Shown piece by piece: positions 42,875-51,522 of a DNA stretch of 64,000 nucleotides. This DNA comes from an uncultured Colwellia sp. (GTDB lineage Bacteria > Pseudomonadota > Gammaproteobacteria > Enterobacterales > Alteromonadaceae): assembly GCA_913058395.1 (NCBI GenBank), contig CAJXQI010000019.1:31871-95870 (forward strand), written 5' to 3'. The notes beneath the pieces are model-generated. The model did no database searches and was not told where the DNA came from. It worked only from the letters and a program-made list of their open reading frames with translations. Numbering within the stretch: position 1 is the stretch's first letter; each line of letters begins with the position of its first letter. Position numbers and translations under genes: made by a program.

Positions 42875-44842
42875 TTAAAATTGGTAGCTAATGCCGGCGC
42901 TAATAGTGCGGCTGCTAATAGGTCTTGCGTCAAATGTGGTTTCGCTGTTTATCGAGGTGTTCTGATGTTCATTTAAAAGGTTGTCGATACTAAATCGCCA
43001 CGATAGATTGTTAGTAATAGATTGATTCATAAGAATATTGAACGTGGTAAATTCATTGTTTTTAACATCTTTTTTAGTACCGTCCGCTTGCTTTGTAACG
43101 GCTTCGCCAGCTTGATATACGGCATAGGCAATTAGCTCAATGTCGTAGGCGTCAATGTCATAATTAATATTGAATTTAACTTGATGGCGCGGACGAGAAA
43201 ATAAACGTTCATTATTGTCATCTTCACTAGTTAAGTAGCTGTAATTAAGTTGAAATTGCCAATCGGTTAGTTTCAACTCAGAGCTAATATCAAAGCCATG
43301 GATAGTTGCTTCGCTAATGTTTGTGTATTGATAAACCTTTAAATCGCTAGTTGACTGCTCATCATCAATTACCGAATCAATAAGTTGCTCAGTTTTAGAG
43401 TAATGCACACTGATATCACTTTGTAGATCTGCAGTGTTTTCAAATACTGAAGTATTGAATGTGATGCTAGAGTTGATTGATTCAGCAGTCTCAGGTTGTA
43501 AATCTTCATTCCCTAATACTTGATAGCCTAAAGCGCTATGGTCGAAGATATAAAAACGCTCTTTTAAATTAGGCACACGATAGCTTTGACCAATACCTGC
43601 TCGCCATTGCATAGTGGAATTTTCAAACTTGAAGTTTTTCATTGCACTAAAGCGAATCGCGCTGTGTTGGCCAAAATCAGAATCGTATTGACCACGTACA
43701 CCCGCTAATAACTGATAGTTGCTTTTGATCCAGTTACCTTGAGCAAATAATTCAACGCTTTCACGGCTTTTGTCGTCGACCTCAATAATATTGTCAACAG
43801 GTTTAAACTGGTGAAGTTTGTCAGCATGAATAACGCCACCTGTTACTAACTCAATGTTATTTAATTGAAAGACTTTTTGACCGTTAATTTCGGATAGCTT
43901 AATGCTAGTGTCGCGTATGCTATTTGATTGACCACTAACCTCTTGATGATTAATGTGTGTTGCATTGAGCTGCCAAGGTGATTTTTGGTTTTTAGTACTT
44001 TTTAGGCCAAAATCCAGTTGATGTTTAGTAACATCGGTTTGGTAATAAATAATGCCACTTTGGTTTGGTATTTTTGTACTATCTTTTAGTTTTTTCTCGT
44101 CTAGCCATTGGTACTTAAGGCTTGTCTCAATCGTACCGTGATCTTTGCTTGCACCTAGGGTGATGAACGTTTTGTCGACACTAGCTGCATTTTGCGAAAC
44201 AGTTTCGCTGTCATAATCAAAGCCTTGATCGTCAATAACTAAAGCACTTAGCTGTGTTTGCCAACCAATAATGCTTTCGTTGGCATAGACTTTAATGGTG
44301 TGATTAAGATCGCCATCTTCAATAGTATTACCCTGATATTGGCTGATATCGTAGTCGACCTTTAATGCCGACTCATCGCTTTTACGGGTAATAATATTTA
44401 TTACACCACCCATTGCTGAACTGCCGTACATAACCGATGCTGCCCCACGAATAACTTCAATTTGTTCGATGTTATCGGCAGGGATTTGGTCTAAATCAGC
44501 TGAAGATCCCGTCGGGCTTATAACAGGTTGACCATTGATTAGAACTAAAACATGGTCACCATCAAAGCCTTGCATTTGAATATTGTAGCCGTCTTTAACA
44601 CTACGTTTTACCACTACGCCAGGTAGATAGTTTAATGCTTGTGCTAAGGTGCCGTGGCTAATCTTAGCAATAGTTTCACCATCAATTACATCCACTAAAA
44701 CAGGTGAGTTACTTAAAAGTTTTGCTGTGCGAGTTCCTGTGACAACAATGTGTTCTTCTTGGTTTGAGTCTGGTGATGTTTGCGCTATTGATGTGATAGG
44801 CAAAGCCAAAATCATGGCCGATAGGCTAGCTTTTATATACAT
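42875..44842 (-). CDS. TonB-dependent haem/metal-chelate receptor (HmuR-like)
   Basis: 655 residues with signal peptide (IKASLSAMILALPITSIA). The TonB box is HIVVTGTRT near residue 32. The plug domain contains LAQALNYLPGVVVKRSV, INGQPVISPTG, DNIEQIEVIRGAASVMYGSS and AMGGVINIITRK. A 22-strand barrel follows, ending with Phe (SAGISYQF). It imports haem or another iron source across the outer membrane. First gene of the operon; a Fur box is about 30 bp upstream. Confidence 0.9.
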   Translation of the reverse strand: MYIKASLSAMILALPITSIAQTSPDSNQEEHIVVTGTRTAKLLSNSPVLVDVIDGETIAKISHGTLAQALNYLPGVVVKRSVKDGYNIQMQGFDGDHVLVLINGQPVISPTGSSADLDQIPADNIEQIEVIRGAASVMYGSSAMGGVINIITRKSDESALKVDYDISQYQGNTIEDGDLNHTIKVYANESIIGWQTQLSALVIDDQGFDYDSETVSQNAASVDKTFITLGASKDHGTIETSLKYQWLDEKKLKDSTKIPNQSGIIYYQTDVTKHQLDFGLKSTKNQKSPWQLNATHINHQEVSGQSNSIRDTSIKLSEINGQKVFQLNNIELVTGGVIHADKLHQFKPVDNIIEVDDKSRESVELFAQGNWIKSNYQLLAGVRGQYDSDFGQHSAIRFSAMKNFKFENSTMQWRAGIGQSYRVPNLKERFYIFDHSALGYQVLGNEDLQPETAESINSSITFNTSVFENTADLQSDISVHYSKTEQLIDSVIDDEQSTSDLKVYQYTNISEATIHGFDISSELKLTDWQFQLNYSYLTSEDDNNERLFSRPRHQVKFNINYDIDAYDIELIAYAVYQAGEAVTKQADGTKKDVKNNEFTTFNILMNQSITNNLSWRFSIDNLLNEHQNTSINSETTFDARPISSRTISAGISYQF

Positions 44843-44869
44843 TTTACCGTGCTTCGTTAATGGGAATCT

Positions 44870-44889
44870 AAATGAGAATGATTATCGAT
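44870..44889. promoter_or_regulatory. Fur box upstream of the haem operon
   Basis: AAATGAGAATGATTATCGAT matches the Fur consensus GATAATGATAATCATTATC at most positions. It is placed 28-47 bp before the receptor start (minus strand). Confidence 0.75.
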
Positions 44890-45065
44890 TGCGATCTTAA
44901 GGGGGAGATGAATAAAAAGCAAGTAAATTTACCTTTTAGCTAGTAAATATCTTTTATCGTTTCTGCTTTCTACTAAAGTTTTGTACTAGTGATTTTATAA
45001 TGTTGTTTAATATCATGATATTGAAGGTGATTTTAAATGTCAGAGTTAGGTGGTATTAGTTTATA

Positions 45066-45078
45066 ACTACATTGTAGT
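45066..45078. promoter_or_regulatory. Operator palindrome 1 for PadR regulator
   Basis: ACTACATTGTAGT, symmetrical apart from the central base. Its centre is 42 bp (four helical turns) from palindrome 2. Confidence 0.65.
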
Positions 45079-45106
45079 AAAAATTAGTTGCAGGTTTTTA
45101 CTAATT

Positions 45107-45121
45107 AACTACAATGTAGTT
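45107..45121. promoter_or_regulatory. Operator palindrome 2 for PadR regulator
   Basis: AACTACAATGTAGTT, the reverse complement of palindrome 1 in its 13-bp core. It ends 17 bp before the first PadR ATG, consistent with autorepression. Confidence 0.65.
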
Positions 45122-45138
45122 AATTAGGTGCGGGAGGC

Positions 45139-45507
45139 ATGATGGCAGATAAAGAAAAGTTTCTTGGTGAGTTTGAACAGATGACAATGTTGGCGCTGAT
45201 CCAATTAGGCAGTGACGCTTATGGAGCAAAAATTAGACAGTTGTTGCATAGCGAAGTAAACCGTAATGTTGCTATTGGTGCTATTTATTCTACCTTAGAG
45301 CGATTGGAGAAAAAGGGCATGGTTACTAGTCAATTAGGTGAAGCAACAGCAGAGCGTGGTGGCCGGGCAAAGCGATTTTTTAATGTTACCTCACAAGGAC
45401 AAGTTGCCCTTAAACGTGCGCGGACGGCAATGGATAGGCTTTGGCAAGATGTTGCATTTATCACGCTAGCAGAAGTGAAGACATTCAACGTTATTGGAGA
45501 ATTTTGA
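45139..45507 (+). CDS. PadR-family transcriptional regulator
   Basis: 122 residues (121 if the second ATG at 45142, better spaced from GGGAGG, is used). PadR winged-helix: MTMLALIQLGSDAYGAKIRQ followed by NVAIGAIYSTLERLEKKGMV and RGGRAKRFFNVTSQGQVALK. PadR-type repressors dimerise on palindromes with TACA/TGTA halves, exactly what lies upstream. The stop is followed by the membrane-protein start after one base, so the two form an operon. Signal unknown. Confidence 0.88.
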   Translation: MMADKEKFLGEFEQMTMLALIQLGSDAYGAKIRQLLHSEVNRNVAIGAIYSTLERLEKKGMVTSQLGEATAERGGRAKRFFNVTSQGQVALKRARTAMDRLWQDVAFITLAEVKTFNVIGEF

Positions 45508-45508
45508 T

Positions 45509-46264
45509 ATGAACCATAATATTAAAAAATGCATTGAGCATGAGATTTTTTCGCCTCCTAGTTTTGCAGTTTTACTATTAACTTGGATTCTACCAGCAAC
45601 TGTTCTAGAAGCTATTCTTGGCGATTTAATGGAAGAATTTGACGAAAGGTCAAAGGCGAATAATAAATCTGCTAGGACTTGGTTTTGGCAACAAGCAACA
45701 CATACAAGTATGATTTATTTTAAGAAAATATTTAACTCGCCTAGCTTTATTAGAAAATTAAATATAGTTATACCACTGGTATTATTTTCAACAGCATTTA
45801 CCTTAATTGCATGGTTATCATATGCTGATAATTTAGCTGAATATGCACCAGGCTTTTGGCAAACGCTGTTAACAGGTCAAGCTCATATGGCATTGTTTGA
45901 TGGTGCCTTTTGGTCGAGTATTGGTGATTATCTCGGTCAGGTGGATAGTGTGTGGTTTTTATTTGATGGACCTTCACTGATTATTACATTTTTCAGTATT
46001 TCTTTACTGCTCTACCTTGATAGAAAGTCAACATTTACGGCACTTCAAATGGCCAGTTGGGGCTATGCATTAGTTATACTGCCTTATATATGGGCAATAA
46101 TTCACATTAACAGTAACCATTTTATTGCCACACAAATAGGACCTATTATGGCTATAGGCTTGATTACGTTTTTATATATGGTTTTGCCCGTGAGTTTTTT
46201 GGTACATCGTAAATTGAAACAGGTAGAGAGTAATGCAAAGTACAAAGACGAAAAAATAAATTAG
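45509..46264 (+). CDS. Permease-prefix-domain membrane protein
   Basis: 251 residues from the ATG at 45509, with GGAG 9 bases upstream. The N-terminal segment SPPSFAVLLLTWILPATVLE with AILGDLMEEFDERSK and WFWQQATH is the permease prefix domain 2 normally fused to a FtsX-type ABC permease. Here it is followed by four or so membrane helices without the MacB/FtsX permease domain. PadR regulators are often paired with permease-prefix proteins. It may be a stand-alone derivative of that permease; function unknown. Confidence 0.75.
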   Translation: MNHNIKKCIEHEIFSPPSFAVLLLTWILPATVLEAILGDLMEEFDERSKANNKSARTWFWQQATHTSMIYFKKIFNSPSFIRKLNIVIPLVLFSTAFTLIAWLSYADNLAEYAPGFWQTLLTGQAHMALFDGAFWSSIGDYLGQVDSVWFLFDGPSLIITFFSISLLLYLDRKSTFTALQMASWGYALVILPYIWAIIHINSNHFIATQIGPIMAIGLITFLYMVLPVSFLVHRKLKQVESNAKYKDEKIN

Positions 46265-46317
46265 GTGAAGAAGTCGAATAATGTCAGTTATGGTGATAAA
46301 AAATGGTTGAGGAATTT

Positions 46318-47325
46318 ATGAGCAGGTATTCTATTTACAATTTTAAGGCTTTTATAGCCATGCCGCTGTTTTTATTGAGTTTGAGTGCATGTTCACCGAG
46401 CCAAACGCAAACGTCGCAAGCAACAGAAACTCATCGCTATGCGCAAACAACCATTAAAGCAGCGGCTATTTCATCTGATGGTTTGCTGTCGTTAATTGCT
46501 GAGCCGAAACAAATTTGTTTATGGAACAATAAGTCAAAACAGCAACAAATGCCTTGTATTACAGGTAAGGATGCCGAACATATTGAATTAGTAGGTATAT
46601 CAGCTTCGCAGCAATATTTTTATACTTCAAACCAAATGGTTGTGCGCTTATATCAATTGCAGGCCAATAAAAAAATGATATTGGTTAATGAGTGGTATGC
46701 CGATAACAACATCATCAATGATATTGCGATATCTGCAAATGGTGATACTTTGCTGCTTGGCTATCGTAATGGTCAAGCTAGCATTATTAATACAAAAACG
46801 GCTGAGAAGAGTGTATTTCAGCAACACAGATTAGATATCAATGCCGTTGCATTGTCGGCAGATGGTCAACTGGCTTTTACTGGCTCTAGTGACAAAACGG
46901 CAACAGTTTGGAAAGCAGGTGATGGCGAAAAAACCGCGGTGTATCAACACAGAACACGCGTAAATCATGTCGATATTAGCGATGATGGTCGTTTAGCTTT
47001 TGCTATTGATTCGATAAACGACAGAGCGTTTTGGCAGATAGGCGGAAAAAATGAAACTGAGTTAAGCGAATTACAGACGAGTCTTAAGTTTCTAGAAATT
47101 AATCATTCAGCATTCTCAGCAGATAAACGTTACTTTTTAACTGGCTCACCTAAACAAAAAATTATGTTGTGGCGAGTTAACGATGGTGAGCTTGTTGGCC
47201 AATGGCAATCAGCAAAGATTGGCCGATCTTCTGTGCTACAGGTTGCGTTTGCTTCCCCTAATAACATTGCGGTTATCACTAGTGATGGAAATTACCAAGT
47301 GTTCCCGCTGACCTTGCTTAATTAA
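46318..47325 (+). CDS. WD40-repeat lipoprotein
   Basis: 335 residues from ATG 46318 (GAGGA just upstream; ATG 46303 lacks a signal). Lipobox LLSLSACSPS. About six WD40-type blades follow, for example INDIAISANGDTLLLGYRNG, INAVALSADGQLAFTGSSDK with TATVWKAGDGE, and AFSADKRYFLTGSPKQKIML. WD40 propellers are protein-interaction scaffolds. It is probably in the outer membrane or periplasm. It is 53 bp behind the permease-prefix gene, so perhaps cotranscribed. Confidence 0.85.
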   Translation: MSRYSIYNFKAFIAMPLFLLSLSACSPSQTQTSQATETHRYAQTTIKAAAISSDGLLSLIAEPKQICLWNNKSKQQQMPCITGKDAEHIELVGISASQQYFYTSNQMVVRLYQLQANKKMILVNEWYADNNIINDIAISANGDTLLLGYRNGQASIINTKTAEKSVFQQHRLDINAVALSADGQLAFTGSSDKTATVWKAGDGEKTAVYQHRTRVNHVDISDDGRLAFAIDSINDRAFWQIGGKNETELSELQTSLKFLEINHSAFSADKRYFLTGSPKQKIMLWRVNDGELVGQWQSAKIGRSSVLQVAFASPNNIAVITSDGNYQVFPLTLLN

Positions 47326-47716
47326 CGTATTATTTCTCCTCCGAAAGGGGGAGTTATATTTGACTAAGTCATATTCGATTAAACTATATTCGATTTAATC
47401 TTTTCATAGATAGCCACTGGCTGTTAATAAAATTGAAACCTTATCTTCTTGGTTTTATCAATGGTAACTATAAGGAGTATTGATAAGGCGATGCTTTATC
47501 GAGTGCTGCTGGCATTTTAATGCTAACCAAATAATGTTCAGGCAAGCATAGTATTTGTACATAAAAACAAGTTATCATTCGCTGCTCAGGGAATGACCTA
47601 TAATGTAATACTCCATATAACTATGATTTTCTTATGCATTAGGGCAAAATTGTAATTCATTCCGTATTAAATTTTGTTAGTGTGCTTGCCTCGCTGTTAC
47701 CAAGGTCACTTGTTGT
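47326..47716. other. 391-bp intergenic region with a GNRA hairpin
   Basis: Contains a hairpin CTCCTCC-gaaa-GGGGGAG (47336-47353, GAAA tetraloop, one G-T pair) shortly after the WD40 stop, without a T-run. A TATAAT at 47599-47604 may be the -10 of the beta-barrel operon, but no good -35 accompanies it. No RNA gene, repeat or small ORF is evident. Confidence 0.5.
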
Positions 47717-48781
47717 ATGAAAAGTAATATGTCTTCTAAGTTGTTGTTTATAAATTTATTTTTTATTTCTGTTTGCCCATTTTTAGCCGTTGCTAATACT
47801 CCCTCTGAAATGGCTGATCTAAGCTTGCAAGAGTTGTTTGCACTTTCTACTGACGACATGGATATGCGTACATATGAACCATGGCATTTCAATTTTCTTT
47901 ATAAGCGTTCTAAGCTCGATGGTTATTTAAATGGTAACGATAAAGTAAGCAATGATGAGGTTTATTTTGATGGTGACGAACTTCGAACAGATGATAACTA
48001 TCCAATACTGCCAACAACTATTACTCAAGAGTCTTATATTGCTAATATTAGCTATTTTTTAGCAAAAGAGCAGAGTATCAGTATTAGTTTGCCTTATATT
48101 GTACAAAGCACTGACCATATCAGCCTTGTGCCCGATTACGATGAGTTTAATATTAGCTCCGACGGCGTTGGTGATATAACAGTGAACTTTACGACACTAT
48201 TAAATAGTTGGGATAGTGAAAAGCTTTCATTATCGGTAGGGGTGTCATTACCTACGGGTTCTATAGATGAAGAAGGTGATACGCCTCGCGCTGAAGGTGA
48301 TCAACAATTACCTTATACCATGCAACTTGGTTCAGGGACTTGGGATTTACCTATTGGTTTAAGTTATATCAACGATCAAGACTCTTACCTCTGGGGCGTT
48401 AACCTTTTTGCTAAAATTCGCTCAGGTAAAAATGATCGAGATTACCGCTTAGGTAATCGCTTTGCTGCTTCACTTTGGAGTAAATGGAAGGTAAATAATG
48501 CCTTTCATCCTGTTATGAAAGTGGTTTTTCAAGATTGGGGGCAAATTGTTGGTCAAGACGATGAAATTACTGTACCAAACCCGAAATTTCCTTACCCTGC
48601 AGGAATAACTAAGCCGAGTAATTATGGCGGAAAAAAAGTGAGTGTCGTTGTTGGCGCTGATATTATTCTTTACTCACAAGCCTTTGCAATCGAAATTGGA
48701 AAACCTGTTTATCAGAATTTAAATGGTATTCAGACGAAAGAAACTCTGAATTTTAGTTTAAATTGGCAAAACAGCTTTTAG
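47717..48781 (+). CDS. Outer-membrane beta-barrel protein, unassigned
   Basis: 354 residues with an N-terminal signal peptide (SKLLFINLFFISVCPFLAVA). The mature part begins NTPSEMADLSLQELFALSTD, then alternating strands: LSLSVGVSLPTGSIDEEGDT, TWDLPIGLSYINDQ, YLWGVNLFAKIRSGKND. It ends LNFSLNWQNSF with a terminal Phe, as in outer-membrane proteins. It resembles transporter-like barrels of the phenol-degradation MetA type. It heads an operon with a YfiR-like and a GGDEF-EAL protein, so it may be a secretion or sensing partner; function unknown. Confidence 0.75.
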   Translation: MKSNMSSKLLFINLFFISVCPFLAVANTPSEMADLSLQELFALSTDDMDMRTYEPWHFNFLYKRSKLDGYLNGNDKVSNDEVYFDGDELRTDDNYPILPTTITQESYIANISYFLAKEQSISISLPYIVQSTDHISLVPDYDEFNISSDGVGDITVNFTTLLNSWDSEKLSLSVGVSLPTGSIDEEGDTPRAEGDQQLPYTMQLGSGTWDLPIGLSYINDQDSYLWGVNLFAKIRSGKNDRDYRLGNRFAASLWSKWKVNNAFHPVMKVVFQDWGQIVGQDDEITVPNPKFPYPAGITKPSNYGGKKVSVVVGADIILYSQAFAIEIGKPVYQNLNGIQTKETLNFSLNWQNSF

Positions 48782-48802
48782 GTCGCAACTAACTTGCCCA
48801 CT

Positions 48803-49405
48803 ATGCGATTAATACTTAAAAATAAGCAAAAGCAATACAATATACTTATTGTCTGTTTACTTTTTTTTATGTCAATTCCATTCAGCTTTGCTAAACCTAA
48901 TGTTTCTAAACATCATCAGATCATGGCCGGACTTTTATTGCATATTACGTCTTTTACCCAGTGGCAAGCACAAGAAAATCAAAGTATAAATTTATGCATA
49001 CTTGGAGATGATCTCTTTGAAGAATACATTAACGACATGGTTAAGCGTCGTCCGCAAACACGCTCAGGAAAATTAATTGTTATCACTCGTTCTCAACAAA
49101 TAAGCCAAGCCAGTGTTAATACTTGTCAGATAATTTATGCGGATCCGAAAAAATTAGCTCAGCTTTGGGCTACATTACCAGCACAACACAATATATTACT
49201 GGTCAGTCAATCTAAAGAGTTTATCAATCAAGGCGGAATGGTTAACTTTGTTCGTGATAATAAACGAGTGAAATTGGAAGTTAATTTGCCTGCTGTTTTA
49301 GATGCAAAACTTAAATTAAGCTCTGCGCTACTAAAACACGCGACAATTATTTCAGGTAACCCACATCGCAAAATTAGTGAAAGGAAAACGCATGACGAGA
49401 ACTAA
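48803..49405 (+). CDS. YfiR/DUF4154-like periplasmic protein
   Basis: 200 residues from ATG 48803; the TTG at 48794 is less likely. Signal peptide ends PFSFAKPN. Family features: the N-terminal block KHHQIMAGLLLHITSFTQWQ, then INLCILGDDLFEEYINDM, VNTCQIIYADPKK, then the conserved end VNFVRDNKRVKLEVNLPAVL. In Pseudomonas YfiR sits in the periplasm and inhibits the diguanylate cyclase YfiN. Here the next gene is a GGDEF-EAL membrane protein overlapping it by 14 bp, consistent with the same pairing. Confidence 0.85.
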   Translation: MRLILKNKQKQYNILIVCLLFFMSIPFSFAKPNVSKHHQIMAGLLLHITSFTQWQAQENQSINLCILGDDLFEEYINDMVKRRPQTRSGKLIVITRSQQISQASVNTCQIIYADPKKLAQLWATLPAQHNILLVSQSKEFINQGGMVNFVRDNKRVKLEVNLPAVLDAKLKLSSALLKHATIISGNPHRKISERKTHDEN

Positions 49406-51467
49406 GTTTTTTTCTATTCGCTATAAGCTTATTATCTTGATGGTATTGGTGAGCATCATTGTTGTGAGTGTTGCTGGGCTATTATTTTACAAGAATAATG
49501 AAACAATACTGGAAAATTCAACAATAGAAAGTGGTCAAATTCAGGCGGCAATAGTTGGGGCATCGTTAGTTTCAGCGATTATATTTGATGATGATGCAGC
49601 CGCTACAGATACGTTGAAGTTATTCTCAAAAAATGAATATATAGAATTTGCCGCGGTTTATTTGGCTGACGGTACTAAATTTTCTCAATACCACCTTGCC
49701 CCTAATTGCTCTGAGCATAAATTGGGTGTTAAGCATATCGATGAAAACAAAACTATTCTTAGTGAAAACTTGAAGAAAAAAGTCAGTATATTAGGTGAGC
49801 ACTACCTTGAAAGCGTTGATGTTATTTTTGATCAAGAGCAACCACTAGGCTACCTCTACATTCGCACCTCGTTAGAAAAGCTCAATCAACAGCGAATTTA
49901 TTATCGAGACATTTTACTATTAGTCATTGCCTTCAGTGTTTTCTTAGCGGCATTTTTATCAACCACTGCCCAACGAATTATCACGCAACCACTGAATTTA
50001 ATGGTGCATCATGTAAGAGAGTTCAGTGGCAGCAAAGACTATAAAAAACGTTTAGATTTAAAACTTAATGACGAGCTTGGTACCTTAGCGCATGGTTTCA
50101 ATCACATGATTAATGTTGTTGAAGAGCGAGAGCAAGCGTTACAAGATCAAAGTAATAATTTACAAGTTATTGTTGATGAAAGAACTGAGCAGCTATATCA
50201 AAAAGCGCATTATGACTCATTAACATTACTCCCCAACCGCTATTTATTATCGGATCGCTTAGAGCATGCAATTTTAGCTGCAAAACGAAATAAAGATGGT
50301 TTAGCTGTTCTATTTATGGATTTAGATCGATTTAAAATCATCAATGATAGTTTAGGGCATGATGTTGGGGATGAGTTACTTAAAGCGGTAGCAAAGCGTT
50401 TAAAACAAATTGGTCGAGATATCGATACGGTTGCTCGCTTGGGCGGAGATGAGTTCATTTACCTAGCGGAAAGCATTCACAAGCCTGAAGGCGCCGCTCG
50501 AATTGCACAAAAAATACATCAAGCCTTTGAAGCTCCATTTGCACTGAATAAACACGTTTTACATGTTTCAACTAGTATAGGTATTTCTACTTATCCGATG
50601 GACGGCACTGATAGTGGCCAGTTGTTAAAGAATGCCGATGTCAGTATGTACCATGCTAAAGAACAAGGCCCTGGTCATTATAGTTTCTATCATGATGATA
50701 TGGATGCAGCCATTCATAAACGCTTGTCGATTGAAAACCACTTAAGAAATGCCATTACTAATAATGAATTCTATTTGGTTTATCAACCACAAGTTAATAT
50801 TGACTCAGGTAAAATTGAAAAAGTAGAGGCGTTATTGCGCTGGAACAACGCTGATTTGGGTGCTATTTCTCCTGCAAACTTTATTCCTGTTGCAGAAGAA
50901 ATTGGCATAATCAATCAAATTGGTAAATGGGTGATTCATGAAGTTTGTCGACAACAACAAGCTTGGGGCGGCATCGATATTCGTGTAGGAATAAACATTT
51001 CATCAAGCCAGTTGCTTGATGTCGATTTAGTGTCTTACATAATAGACATTGCTAAATATTATTGTATTAATCCTAGGTATTTAGAATTTGAAATCACCGA
51101 AGAAGTGTTTCTAGAATATTCAACACGTACGATTAACGTATTGACTGACTTACAAGAGCTAGGCATTAAAATAGCTATCGACGATTTTGGTACGGGATAT
51201 TCATCGCTGCGTTATCTAAAAGAGTTGCCGGTTGATACGTTAAAGCTTGATGGCATGTTTGTTATGGATTTAGCAGAAAACAATGCCAGCCGAGGCATTG
51301 CTTCTTCTACTATTATTTTAGCGCACAGTTTGAATATGAAAATTGTTGCTGAGTGCGTTGAAACTAAAGAACAATTGGCTTTTTTAAAGCAACAAAACTG
51401 TGACTTCGCACAAGGCTTTCATTTACATAAGCCGTTATCTGCAGATGCAATGCTAGAGTTTCTGTAG
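49392..51467 (+). CDS. Membrane GGDEF-EAL cyclic-di-GMP enzyme
   Basis: 691 residues from ATG 49392 (AAGGA six bases upstream). An N-terminal membrane helix, a periplasmic sensor of about 120 residues (CHASE8-like), a second helix and a HAMP-like linker with a coiled-coil precede GGDEF (351-355) and the EAL domain (EALLRW, 479-484). DDFGTGYSSLRYLKELPVDT and QGFHLHKPL are also intact. Both catalytic signatures are preserved, so synthesis and breakdown of c-di-GMP are both possible. The YfiR-like protein encoded just before may control its periplasmic domain. Confidence 0.93.
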   Translation: MTRTKFFSIRYKLIILMVLVSIIVVSVAGLLFYKNNETILENSTIESGQIQAAIVGASLVSAIIFDDDAAATDTLKLFSKNEYIEFAAVYLADGTKFSQYHLAPNCSEHKLGVKHIDENKTILSENLKKKVSILGEHYLESVDVIFDQEQPLGYLYIRTSLEKLNQQRIYYRDILLLVIAFSVFLAAFLSTTAQRIITQPLNLMVHHVREFSGSKDYKKRLDLKLNDELGTLAHGFNHMINVVEEREQALQDQSNNLQVIVDERTEQLYQKAHYDSLTLLPNRYLLSDRLEHAILAAKRNKDGLAVLFMDLDRFKIINDSLGHDVGDELLKAVAKRLKQIGRDIDTVARLGGDEFIYLAESIHKPEGAARIAQKIHQAFEAPFALNKHVLHVSTSIGISTYPMDGTDSGQLLKNADVSMYHAKEQGPGHYSFYHDDMDAAIHKRLSIENHLRNAITNNEFYLVYQPQVNIDSGKIEKVEALLRWNNADLGAISPANFIPVAEEIGIINQIGKWVIHEVCRQQQAWGGIDIRVGINISSSQLLDVDLVSYIIDIAKYYCINPRYLEFEITEEVFLEYSTRTINVLTDLQELGIKIAIDDFGTGYSSLRYLKELPVDTLKLDGMFVMDLAENNASRGIASSTIILAHSLNMKIVAECVETKEQLAFLKQQNCDFAQGFHLHKPLSADAMLEFL

Positions 51468-51522
51468 CACTAGCATTAATGTCAGCTTCCCTAAGTAATA
51501 ATAATTTATTTCGCGTGTTAAC

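Noticed and set aside
47510..47530. Sigma-54 promoter (GG...GC) before the beta-barrel operon
   Set aside because: The distance between GG and GC is one base short of the -24/-12 spacing.
47326..47716. Cyclic-di-GMP riboswitch ahead of the GGDEF-EAL operon
   Set aside because: None of the conserved GEMM sequence blocks is present; only a simple GNRA hairpin.
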